Part shown: one piece after another, positions 19,646-27,420 of the stretch
Numbering within the stretch: position 1 is the stretch's first letter
How the letters are laid out: each line of letters opens with the position of its first letter
Origin: Flavobacteriales bacterium
GTDB taxonomy: Bacteria; Bacteroidota; Bacteroidia; Flavobacteriales_D; Crocinitomicaceae
NCBI GenBank assembly: GCA_947449575.1
Contig: CANFRV010000002.1
Location: 62,001-126,000 of the forward strand
Reading direction: 5' to 3'
Length of the DNA stretch: 64,000 nucleotides
Made by a program: the position numbers and the translations under genes
The notes under the pieces: model-generated
Seen by the model: only the letters and a program-made list of their open reading frames with translations
The model's database searches: none
What the model was told of the DNA's origin: nothing

Positions 19646-20083
19646 TTATTTTAACTCCTTCTCCATCAAATAGTGTTGTAAAATATCAAATAATTTGTAC
19701 GATTCGCCCAATAAGGTGTAGTCCAACTTTTCATAAAATTTAACCGCATAATCTCTCGCATGCAGAATCATTTTAGAATTCCCATCTGCCTTCGCTTTCT
19801 GTTCAACTGCGTTCATAATCAATTTACCGAAGCCTTTTCCTTGGGTGGTTAGTTCCACTGCAACAAAACGAACTTGTGCAATTCCGGGTTCTGAAGTGTC
19901 TAACCGAGCAATCGCTTGAAGAATTCCGCTTTCATACAACGCAAAATGCTGTCCAAGCGCATCTCCTTCATTTTTTTCAGATCCTCTTGGTTTTTGCAAA
20001 GGTTCTCTCATTACTCTGTAGCGAAGATCATAGTACACGTTCCACTCCAGTTCTGTTTTCGGCGATCTGATTTCTATTCCCAT
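19646..20083 (-). CDS. GNAT family N-acetyltransferase
   Basis: A 145-residue GNAT protein. The core motif A is clear: AQVRFVAVELTTQGKGFGKLIMNAV, with the Q/R-x-x-G-x-G/A pyrophosphate loop for acetyl-CoA (QGKGFGK), followed by motif B (MILHARDYAVKFYEKLDYTLLG). The substrate is not predictable. The start overlaps the end of the CaiB/BaiF gene by 10 bases, so the two are translationally coupled. Confidence 0.85.
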   Translation of the reverse strand: MGIEIRSPKTELEWNVYYDLRYRVMREPLQKPRGSEKNEGDALGQHFALYESGILQAIARLDTSEPGIAQVRFVAVELTTQGKGFGKLIMNAVEQKAKADGNSKMILHARDYAVKFYEKLDYTLLGESYKLFDILQHYLMEKELK

Positions 20084-21132
20084 CTAAAAGCGATTGATGA
20101 AATTCTTTGTGTGGGCGTTCCTGCAATTTCTTCTTTTAAAATGGATGACTGCAAATCTTCATTTTGAAATACTTCCTCTAAATTTTTTACTTTTCCAGCA
20201 GGTACATGAAAAGCATTCATTTCTGAAAGAATATCTGAAGTGGATAATTTGCCTATTTCGTTTTGAAGAATACGTTGCAATTCTTCCCGGTTTGAAACAC
20301 GTGATTGATTCGTACTGAATTCCGGCTTTTTGGTTAAATTTTCTAAATGAAGGTACGTACAAAGTTTTGAAAAATGTAAATCATTGCCAATCGCAAAAGT
20401 GATTAAGTCCTTTTCTTTCGTTTCAAAAAGTTCTCCATAAGGAGCAATATTTGGGTGTAAACTTCCAATTCTCTGAGGTATATGATTGTTCATCAAATAA
20501 TTCGAAGCCTGGTTAACTAAACTGGAAACAGCTGCATCGTAGAGAGAAACGCTTACTGTTGAGGCAACACCTGAATCTTTCTTTTTTAACATTGCCAGCA
20601 GAATTCCTTCCTTCAGATGATGAGCTGCTAGCACGTCGATTAAAGCGACAGGCATCTTGACCGGTCCGCTTTCTGGTGTTCCATTCATGGACATAAAGCC
20701 CGTTTCCGCTTGTAAAATTAAATCATAGGCAACGCGATCGCTTTCTTTTCCGAACCCATTGATTTTTCCAATAATTAATCCAGGATTACACCTTCTTAAA
20801 TCGGCATCCTCAATTTTCAGTTTCTCTTCGTCTCCTTTTTTGAAATTAGAAATTAAAATATCTGAAACCTTAATTAGATTTAAGAATTGAGTATGATGTT
20901 CTTCCTTTTTCAGGTCCAATTGAATATATTTTTTTCCAAAATTGACACTGGAAAAATACGATGAAATGATTGAATTCGCATCTTCTGTGGGTAATTTCCA
21001 AGACCGTGTAACATCATAGGATGATGCATTTTCCACCTTAATTACAGTAGCACCAAGTTCTGCAAAAAAAGTACCTACAGAAGGTCCTGCAAGAACAGTT
21101 GATGCGTCCACCACAAGTAATTTTGAAAACAT
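20074..21132 (-). CDS. CaiB/BaiF (class III) CoA-transferase family protein
   Basis: About 352 residues from the ATG at 21132. The N-terminal LLVVDASTVLAGPSVGTFFAELGATVIKVE is the family signature for CoA binding. VALIDVLAAHHLKEGILLAML and VSLYDAAVSSLVNQASNYLM follow. The family's nucleophilic Asp is expected near residue 165-175 and the segment ALIDVL supplies a candidate. It is slightly shorter than the usual 380-430 residues, mainly at the C terminus. The CoA donor and acceptor cannot be inferred. It lies between a cytochrome gene and the GNAT gene on the same strand with gaps of 9 bases or less. Confidence 0.85.
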   Translation of the reverse strand: MFSKLLVVDASTVLAGPSVGTFFAELGATVIKVENASSYDVTRSWKLPTEDANSIISSYFSSVNFGKKYIQLDLKKEEHHTQFLNLIKVSDILISNFKKGDEEKLKIEDADLRRCNPGLIIGKINGFGKESDRVAYDLILQAETGFMSMNGTPESGPVKMPVALIDVLAAHHLKEGILLAMLKKKDSGVASTVSVSLYDAAVSSLVNQASNYLMNNHIPQRIGSLHPNIAPYGELFETKEKDLITFAIGNDLHFSKLCTYLHLENLTKKPEFSTNQSRVSNREELQRILQNEIGKLSTSDILSEMNAFHVPAGKVKNLEEVFQNEDLQSSILKEEIAGTPTQRISSIAFRWE

Positions 21133-21141
21133 CAAAAAATA

Positions 21142-21432
21142 TTATTGTTTAGCACCATTTAGAACGTAGGCAAGAATCAAATCAGATTTTTGCGTATCAA
21201 TTTTAGCTTTTTTAGCCATTACAGGTACCTCATGATTCCATTTAGATACAGAAAATTCAGAAGGAGCAAACGCTTTGTGGCATTCTATGCAGTATTGTGC
21301 ATATAATGCTTTTCCTTGTGCAATTTCTTCAACGGAAGCTTTCTTTGTTTCCACCGTTGAAATGGTGGCCGTTGTTTTTTGAGAACAAGAAAATAGAACG
21401 ATTGTGCTAAGAAGAATAAATGATTTTTTCAT
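21142..21432 (-). CDS. small c-type cytochrome lipoprotein
   Basis: A 96-residue protein with a lipoprotein signal peptide (FILLSTIVLFSCSQK, lipobox LFSC) and one haem-binding motif CIECH in GKALYAQYCIECHKAF. A candidate distal ligand is the Met in NHEVPVMAKKAKID. The C-terminal DLILAYVLNG helix is typical of short class I cytochromes. It should sit anchored in the outer or inner membrane facing the periplasm and shuttle electrons. Its partner is not evident from the neighbours. Confidence 0.8.
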   Translation of the reverse strand: MKKSFILLSTIVLFSCSQKTTATISTVETKKASVEEIAQGKALYAQYCIECHKAFAPSEFSVSKWNHEVPVMAKKAKIDTQKSDLILAYVLNGAKQ

Positions 21433-21517
21433 AATGAGCTATTTTATTTGTACCGCTTATGTCTTTCAATAATGGCTGTTTATACGTGTCTTTTATTAGT
21501 TGCTAAATGTACGGAAT

Positions 21518-21886
21518 TTATTTGGCAGAAGGAGCTGTAATTGATTCAATTTTCACCTTTGCGAATCCATTTTTAACAAAATTTAAACGATTTGCCGCTT
21601 TTAAGGTAAGATCAATTACATAGGGAGAGGATTTACTCAAACGATCATTTATTTTAACAACAACCGTGGAATCATTTGCTACGTTTGTCACTTTGACGAG
21701 TGTACCTAATTTCAGTGTTTTATGCGCAGCAGTTAAGTTTTCTTGCGAGAACACTTCACCAGAACTCGTTTTTTTTCCATTAAATTTATTCGCATAATAG
21801 CAAGCTTTTCCAGTTTCAGAAAACGATGTTTGATACGTAAAACCAAACGTACTGATTGAAATTAATACGATAATTAAATACTTCAT
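21518..21886 (-). CDS. RlpA-like double-psi beta-barrel protein
   Basis: The best start is the ATG at 21886, giving signal peptide KYLIIVLISISTFGF; an upstream in-frame ATG at 21907 adds seven residues without a reason. The mature part is one RlpA/DPBB domain: GKACYYANKFNGKKTSSGEV, TAAHKTLKLGTLVKVTN, INDRLSKSSPYVIDLT. RlpA family proteins bind or cleave denuded peptidoglycan in the periplasm. There is no SPOR domain, so this is the short form of about 120 residues. The Asp in INDR and the His in AAHK are conserved positions. It stands alone. Confidence 0.85.
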   Translation of the reverse strand: MKYLIIVLISISTFGFTYQTSFSETGKACYYANKFNGKKTSSGEVFSQENLTAAHKTLKLGTLVKVTNVANDSTVVVKINDRLSKSSPYVIDLTLKAANRLNFVKNGFAKVKIESITAPSAK

Positions 21887-22052
21887 TTTAATCAAGTTGA
21901 GCATCAAAAGTATAAAACTATTCGTTTACACACGTTAATTTAATGAAGTTTAACAGTATTTACGCGTTCTACATGTCAAAATATTTTTAAACCGTTTCGT
22001 TTTCTGCCTTCGATAATTATCTATAGCTTTACTGTTCGAAATCTGACAAATA

Positions 22053-24167
22053 ATGACAACAATATGCTTTGTACAAGTACATACGAACATTAACGAAAAA
22101 TCAATAATAAACACCTTATCACTTCTTCAAGAAGGTGCCACAGTTCCTTTTATTGCGCGTTATCGGAAAGAAATGACCGTTGGGTTAGATGAGGTGCAAA
22201 TTGCAGATATTCGGGATTATTCAAAAAAGTTTGAAGAAATCTGTAGTCGTCAAAAAACGATTCTTTCGTCGATTGAAGAGCAAGGGAAATTAACGACTGA
22301 ATTGCAAGAAAAAATTGGAAATTGCTTTGATTCTGTTGTTCTGGAAGATTTATACTTGCCATTTAAGCAGAAACGGCAAACAAAAGGGGATAAAGCGAAG
22401 AAATTAGGGTTGGAACCTTTAGCTAAGATGATTATGTCGCAAAAAGGAGGAGACCCTTTTGTAATGGCGGATAAATTTATAAAAGGTGATGTTATTGATG
22501 AGGAAATGGCTCTTTCTGGCGCGAAAGATATTATCGCAGAATGGGTCAATGAAAATACGATTGCAAGAGCGAGAGTTCGGACATTATTTCAACGCAAATC
22601 GATTCTTACCACTAAACTAGTTAAGGGCAAGGAAGCAGAGGGGGCAAAATACAGAGATTATTTTGATTTTTCTGAACCGCTTTATAAATGTGCCTCTCAT
22701 CGTTTTTTAGCCTTGTATAGAGCAGAGCGTGAAGGGATTTTATCACTAAAAACTCAGCCTTCAAAAGAAGAAGCATTGGAAAGTTTAGAACGTTTTTTTG
22801 TAAAAGGAAATGACGGTTGTGCGGATCTCGTTTCTGAGGCATGCGCTGAATCCTACAAAAGATTGATGTGTCCTTCGTTGGAAACAGAAACCATGAATGA
22901 AGCCAAAGAAAAGGCGGATAAAGAATCTATAAGAGTTTTTTCAACCAATTTGCGCCAACTTTTATTAGCTCCGCCATTGGGAGCCAAGCGAATATTAGCA
23001 ATCGATCCAGGTTTTGCTTCAGGTTGCAAAGTCGTTTGTTTGGATGAATCTGGAGAATTATTGACCAATGTAAATATTTACCCTCATGCTCCTCAAAAGG
23101 AGGTGGAAAAAGCAAGTTCAAAATTGTTTCAATTAGTTCAAGCCTATAAAATTGATGCCATAGCAATTGGCGATGGCACAGCAGGAAGAGAAACAGAGGC
23201 TTTAGTTAAAAAAGTAAAATTTGACAGAGATTTAGATGTTTTTGTGGTGAATGAAGATGGGGCCTCCATTTATTCAGCTAGTTCAATCGCTCGGAAAGAA
23301 TTTCCAAATTTTGATATCACTGTCAGAGGTTCTGTTTCGATCGGTCGCCGTTTGATGGATCCATTGGCTGAATTAGTGAAGATAGATCCAAAATCAGTAG
23401 GAGTGGGCCAATATCAACATGAAGTAAATCAGGTATTATTGAAAAATGCCTTGGACGATGTAATTGTATCTTGCGTAAATACGGTTGGTGTAGATCTAAA
23501 TACTGCTTCACCTTATTTATTGAGTTATGTTTCTGGTTTAGGCATTTCAATCGCTGAAAATATTGTCCTTTATCGCACAGAAAACGGTGGAATTAAATCG
23601 AGAGAGGATCTGAAAAAAGTCAAACGATTGGGAGACAAAGCATTTGAACAAGCAGCGGGTTTTTTACGAATTCGGGATGCTGTGAATCCGTTAGATAATT
23701 CAGCGATTCATCCAGAAAATTATAAAGCTGTTGAAAAAATGGCGAAGCAATTGAAATTAAAAGTTCCGGAATTGATTGGAAATGAAACGGTTTTGAAAGA
23801 AATTAAAAAAACGGATTTCCCCGATATGGACGGCTATACGTTCGATGACATACTTAAAGAATTAAAAAAACCAGGTAGAGATCCACGGAAAAAAGCAACT
23901 GTGGTGGAATTTGATTCAAGAATTCGCTCCATTGAGGATTTACATGTTGGAATGATTTTACCCGGGATAGTGACGAATGTAACAGCTTTTGGAGCTTTCG
24001 TAAACATCGGAATTAAAGAAAATGGATTAATCCACAAATCGAATTTAGCAGATGTCTATGTGACCGATCCATCTCAATACATTTCATTGCAAGAACAGGT
24101 GCAAGTGCAAGTTTTAGAAGTGGATGCGCCACGAAAGAGAGTAGGGTTGAAGAGGGTGAATGGGTAG
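22053..24167 (+). CDS. tex: Tex-type S1 RNA-binding protein
   Basis: A 704-residue Tex homologue with all core modules: N-terminal helical region (EGATVPFIARYRKEMTVGLDEVQI), a YqgF-like RNase H fold (LAIDPGFASGCKVVCLDESG), helix-hairpin-helix repeats (VGVDLNTASPYLLSYVSGLG to FEQAAGFLRI) and a C-terminal S1 domain (VGMILPGIVTNVTAFGAFVN). Tex binds nucleic acids and influences transcription. The last 35 codons are also present as a decayed copy near 25456, on the far side of the fic gene. The fic stop lies 5 bases after the tex stop on the other strand. Confidence 0.93.
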   Translation: MTTICFVQVHTNINEKSIINTLSLLQEGATVPFIARYRKEMTVGLDEVQIADIRDYSKKFEEICSRQKTILSSIEEQGKLTTELQEKIGNCFDSVVLEDLYLPFKQKRQTKGDKAKKLGLEPLAKMIMSQKGGDPFVMADKFIKGDVIDEEMALSGAKDIIAEWVNENTIARARVRTLFQRKSILTTKLVKGKEAEGAKYRDYFDFSEPLYKCASHRFLALYRAEREGILSLKTQPSKEEALESLERFFVKGNDGCADLVSEACAESYKRLMCPSLETETMNEAKEKADKESIRVFSTNLRQLLLAPPLGAKRILAIDPGFASGCKVVCLDESGELLTNVNIYPHAPQKEVEKASSKLFQLVQAYKIDAIAIGDGTAGRETEALVKKVKFDRDLDVFVVNEDGASIYSASSIARKEFPNFDITVRGSVSIGRRLMDPLAELVKIDPKSVGVGQYQHEVNQVLLKNALDDVIVSCVNTVGVDLNTASPYLLSYVSGLGISIAENIVLYRTENGGIKSREDLKKVKRLGDKAFEQAAGFLRIRDAVNPLDNSAIHPENYKAVEKMAKQLKLKVPELIGNETVLKEIKKTDFPDMDGYTFDDILKELKKPGRDPRKKATVVEFDSRIRSIEDLHVGMILPGIVTNVTAFGAFVNIGIKENGLIHKSNLADVYVTDPSQYISLQEQVQVQVLEVDAPRKRVGLKRVNG

Positions 24168-24172
24168 GAGTA

Positions 24173-25249
24173 TTATCTTTTGCTGTTGTGAAGAGTTAAC
24201 ATTTGAATAAGATCATTGTTTACATAATAATTTGTTTTTCCAATTTTATGTTTTATTAATAATTGACCTGTTGTTAATTGATTTAAATAACTAGAAGCTG
24301 TTATTCGGCTAATATTTAAATCTTCCATTAAGAATTCTATTTTAGTATAAGGTTTTTTAAATAAATGATTTAGCAATTCATGGCTGTAAAATTTATAATT
24401 GTCTCTTAAATTGTATTTAAGATTAATCATTAGATTATTAATTTTAGAAATAAGTATTATCGTATCCTGAGCAGTTTTTTCGACAGCTTCAATCATATAC
24501 AAAAGCCATTCTTCCCAATTATTAGAATCTCTTACTTCTTGCAATAAGCGATAATAATCACTTTTATTTTTTATTATGTAATTACTTAAATACAAAATTG
24601 GTAAATCGAGTAAATCATTTAATACAAGATACAATATATTTATTATTCTCCCTGTTCTTCCGTTTCCATTATAGAAGGGATGTATACTTTCAAACTGAAA
24701 ATGTATAATAGCCATTTTTATAATCGGGTCATAATCACTTATTGTTGTGTCATTGATGAATTTTTCAAGGTTACTCATTAATGAAATTATCTCTTGAGAA
24801 TCTTGTGGTGGTTCAAAAATAATTTCACCTTTTTGATTTTTTAAATTAGTTCCAGGCATTTTCCGCAATCCTGCATGGTTTTTTTCTAGTACACTTTGAA
24901 TTTCGATAATGGTATTAATTGTTAATATTTTTTTTGTTTTAACAATGTCATACCCCTTTTTCAAAGCAGATCCATAGTTTTGTACTTCTTTAGTTGCAGG
25001 AGATATGTAATTTTCAATTGTAAGTGAACTCTTATACAGTTCATCGTGAGTAGTGACAATATTTTCTACTTCTGAACTATCTTTTGCCTCTTGAAAAGTT
25101 AACATATTAATTAAAATATCTTGTTGAGGTAAACTTCTTGCCAGTCCTTTTAGTTCAGCTAATGCTCTATGCGCGCTCGTTAATTTCTTTAAAACTATTT
25201 TGGTTTCAAGTTCTACATCATAAGGCAAGTTCGAAGGTTTCCAACTCAT
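24173..25249 (-). CDS. Fic family AMPylator-like protein with C-terminal winged helix
   Basis: A 358-residue Fic protein with the full active-site motif HPFYNGNGRTGR at residues 190-201, so the catalytic His and phosphate loop are intact. The N-terminal helix carries SSEVEN (residues 58-63), matching the [S/T]xxxE[G/N] inhibitory motif of class II Fic proteins, which blocks productive ATP binding. Residues about 290-350 (HLFKKPYTKIEFLMEDLNIS, then TASSYLNQLTTGQLL) form a winged helix-turn-helix. Proteins of this layout transfer AMP to proteins and may regulate their own promoter. It is inserted between the tex stop and a decayed tex 3' copy, and upstream of it lie 41-bp repeats with internal inverted repeats. 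Confidence 0.92.
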   Translation of the reverse strand: MSWKPSNLPYDVELETKIVLKKLTSAHRALAELKGLARSLPQQDILINMLTFQEAKDSSEVENIVTTHDELYKSSLTIENYISPATKEVQNYGSALKKGYDIVKTKKILTINTIIEIQSVLEKNHAGLRKMPGTNLKNQKGEIIFEPPQDSQEIISLMSNLEKFINDTTISDYDPIIKMAIIHFQFESIHPFYNGNGRTGRIINILYLVLNDLLDLPILYLSNYIIKNKSDYYRLLQEVRDSNNWEEWLLYMIEAVEKTAQDTIILISKINNLMINLKYNLRDNYKFYSHELLNHLFKKPYTKIEFLMEDLNISRITASSYLNQLTTGQLLIKHKIGKTNYYVNNDLIQMLTLHNSKR

Positions 25250-25312
25250 AAATAGTTTAATTTGTATCTACTGATAGTAGGTACGATTTTATGTAAAGAT
25301 AAATTTATTTTT

Positions 25313-25404
25313 TATACATATATTATTTTTCATGTATAGTTTTTTCAATTTTCTATACATATATTATTTTTCATGTATAGTTTTTTCAATTTTCTATACA
25401 TATA
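25313..25404. repeat. 41-bp tandem repeat (2.2 copies) with internal inverted repeat
   Basis: Two identical 41-base units start at 25313 and 25354 and a third, truncated unit starts at 25395. Each full unit carries TATACAT, a 12-base spacer, then ATGTATA, so each copy has a hairpin or dimer-binding palindrome. It is 64 bases upstream of the fic start and is a candidate operator for a winged-helix regulator such as the Fic protein itself. Confidence 0.85.
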
Positions 25405-25455
25405 AAGTAAAAAAAAAGAAGTTTATAGGAAGTTTTTTTAAAGATATTGTAAAAT

Positions 25456-25518
25456 GGACTGATCCATCTCACTATATTTCATTGCAAGGAAGATAGTAGG
25501 TTTGAACAGGGTAAATAG
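25456..25518 (+). pseudogene. decayed copy of the tex 3' end
   Basis: The segment GATCCATCTCACTATATTTC and its surroundings match 29 of 33 bases of the tex coding sequence at 24061-24093. After a deletion of about 43 bases, AGATAGTAGGTTTGAACAGG matches the final tex codons (AGAGAGTAGGGTTGAAGAGG), down to a TAG. It is in the same orientation as tex but 1.3 kb further on, beyond fic. It is non-coding now. Confidence 0.8.
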
Positions 25519-25951
25519 AGATTAGACAGCAAGACATTAGGCCGCTTTGCTCAAAGACTGATGTGGGTCAATACCGAAAGTTGGGGAGCCTATTATAAAA
25601 TATCAAAAAAATGAGTCACTAATTAAATTCATTTCGAAGTGAAGTTGAAATGGTCTTTCCACAGAATTAGTTGTAAATTTTTCCGTAATCGCGTTTCGCT
25701 TTTTACGCGAAAAAAAGCGTGAAGGAAAGTATTTACGAACGGTTTTACGAAATGGAATGCAGTAAAAAATTCCTTGGAAAGATCCTTGATTTTTGCTTAC
25801 TTTTCATCAAGGAAAAGTGAGGAAATGAAAACAAAAGTAGATTTGAAGGTTATTTGAGAGTAGTAGATTTGAAAGTAATTTTTCTAGCACCCCCCACAAC
25901 ATTCGGGTTTGATCCAGACTGATGCTGTATTATCGAAAGTTATTGATAAAA

Positions 25952-25980
25952 AAAAGGGAATCTCATTGAGATTCCCTTTT
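25952..25980 (-). terminator. rho-independent terminator of ahcY
   Basis: A perfect 13-base-pair stem, AAAAGGGAATCTC / GAGATTCCCTTTT, with a 3-base loop, 52 bases after the ahcY stop. It is A-rich on one side and T-rich on the other, so it could act in both directions. Confidence 0.85.
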
Positions 25981-26032
25981 GTATTTTATGTCAACTAGCA
26001 AATCTGTAATTTGCTAATTTTCCAATTTGCAA

Positions 26033-27343
26033 TTAATATCTGTATTCATCAGATTTGAATGGACCAGCAACTGGAACTCCGATATAATCCGCTTGTTCTT
26101 GCGTTAATTCCTCTAATTCTACAGAGATTTTTGCTAAATGCAAACGAGCTACTTTTTCATCTAAATGTTTTGGTAAAACGTATACATCATTTTCATAATT
26201 CGCACTGTTTTCCCATAACTCTAATTGAGCCAATGTTTGATTAGTGAAAGAATTTGACATTACGAAAGAAGGGTGACCAGTAGCACAACCAAGGTTTACT
26301 AAACGACCTTCCGCTAAAACAATAATGTCTTTTCCTGCGATTGTGTAGATATCAACTTGTGGTTTAACCGTGTTTTTAGTATGACCGTGATTTTCATTTA
26401 ACCAAGCCATATTGATTTCATTGTCGAAGTGACCAATGTTACAAACGATCGCTTTGTCTTTCATGTTTTCGAAATGACGACCAACAATAATGTCTTTATT
26501 TCCAGTTGAAGTAACGATGATATCACCTAACCCAATAACAGTATCTAATTTTTTAACTTCAAATCCGTCCATTGCTGCTTGTAAAGCACAAATTGGATCA
26601 ATTTCAGTAACGATAACTCTCGCTCCAGCTCCAACCAATGAAGCAGCAGAACCTTTACCAACGTCTCCGTATCCACAAACGATAGCCACTTTCCCAGCCA
26701 TCATAACATCCGTAGCACGACGAATAGAATCTACTAAAGACTCTTTACATCCGTATTTGTTGTCAAATTTAGATTTAGTTACTGAATCATTTACATTGAT
26801 TGCAGGCATTACCAAAGTTCCGTTTTTAACACGTTCATGTAATCTGTGAACACCCGTTGTCGTTTCTTCAGATAAACCTTTAATTCCAGCAGTTAATTCT
26901 GGGAAACGGTCAAAAACCATATTTGTTAAATCACCACCATCATCTAAGATCATGTTTAATGGTTGACCATCTTTAAAAGCGAAGATTGTTTGTTCAATAC
27001 ACCAATCAAATTCTTCCTCATTTAAACCTTTCCAAGCATAAACAGGAACACCTGTAGCAGCGATAGCAGCAGCAGCTTGATCTTGTGTAGAAAATATATT
27101 ACATGAAGACCAAGAAACTTCAGCTCCTAAAGCAGTTAAAGTTTCAATTAATACAGCCGTTTGAATCGTCATATGTAAACAACCTGCGATACGAGCACCA
27201 GTAAGTGGTTTTGCAGCACCAAACTCTTCACGAAGTGACATTAAACCTGGCATTTCAGCTTCCGCTAACATTATTTCTTTTCTTCCCCATTCAGCCAAGC
27301 TGATATCTTTTACTTTGTAACCTAATTTCTCAGTTGTGTTCAT
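26033..27343 (-). CDS. ahcY: adenosylhomocysteinase
   Basis: A 436-residue S-adenosyl-L-homocysteine hydrolase, full length. The family signatures are present: [35 protein letters not shown], the NAD-binding [20 protein letters not shown] and the C-terminal FKSDEYRY with the conserved Lys-x-x-x-Tyr-Arg-Tyr. It hydrolyses S-adenosylhomocysteine to adenosine and homocysteine, relieving inhibition of methyltransferases. It is monocistronic, with a TAAATTTG -7 box upstream and a strong terminator downstream. Confidence 0.97.
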   Translation of the reverse strand: MNTTEKLGYKVKDISLAEWGRKEIMLAEAEMPGLMSLREEFGAAKPLTGARIAGCLHMTIQTAVLIETLTALGAEVSWSSCNIFSTQDQAAAAIAATGVPVYAWKGLNEEEFDWCIEQTIFAFKDGQPLNMILDDGGDLTNMVFDRFPELTAGIKGLSEETTTGVHRLHERVKNGTLVMPAINVNDSVTKSKFDNKYGCKESLVDSIRRATDVMMAGKVAIVCGYGDVGKGSAASLVGAGARVIVTEIDPICALQAAMDGFEVKKLDTVIGLGDIIVTSTGNKDIIVGRHFENMKDKAIVCNIGHFDNEINMAWLNENHGHTKNTVKPQVDIYTIAGKDIIVLAEGRLVNLGCATGHPSFVMSNSFTNQTLAQLELWENSANYENDVYVLPKHLDEKVARLHLAKISVELEELTQEQADYIGVPVAGPFKSDEYRY

Positions 27344-27374
27344 AAAATATTTTTTTATTTATTTTTTTACTCTG

Positions 27375-27382
27375 CAAATTTA
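27375..27382 (-). promoter_or_regulatory. -7 promoter box of ahcY
   Basis: TAAATTTG on the minus strand, 31 bases before the ahcY start, fits TAnnTTTG. No good -33 TTG was found. Confidence 0.4.
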
Positions 27383-27420
27383 CGAACTACTTTTGAATTA
27401 AAAAATTGTAGTTTACTATA

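Larger units (their letters stand above)
25250..26030. other. 783-base gene-poor region upstream of fic and downstream of ahcY
   Basis: No convincing gene is present. From left to right it contains the 41-bp tandem repeats (25313-25404), a decayed copy of the tex 3' end (25456-25518), a GC-richer stretch around 25690-25720 that can form either of two overlapping hairpins (CGCGT/ACGCG or CGCTTTTT/AAAAAGCG), two degenerate direct repeats (AGACTGATG... at about 25555 and 25916; GTAGATTTGAA at 25837 and 25863), and the ahcY terminator. The mixture suggests the leftover of an insertion or deletion event. Confidence 0.6.

Noticed and set aside
25313-25404. 41-bp repeats as a CRISPR array
   Set aside because: The copies are directly adjacent without spacers, only about 2.2 copies exist, and no cas genes are nearby.
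26490-26849. 119-residue plus-strand frame inside ahcY
   Set aside because: Antisense shadow of a conserved enzyme; no start context or recognisable domain.
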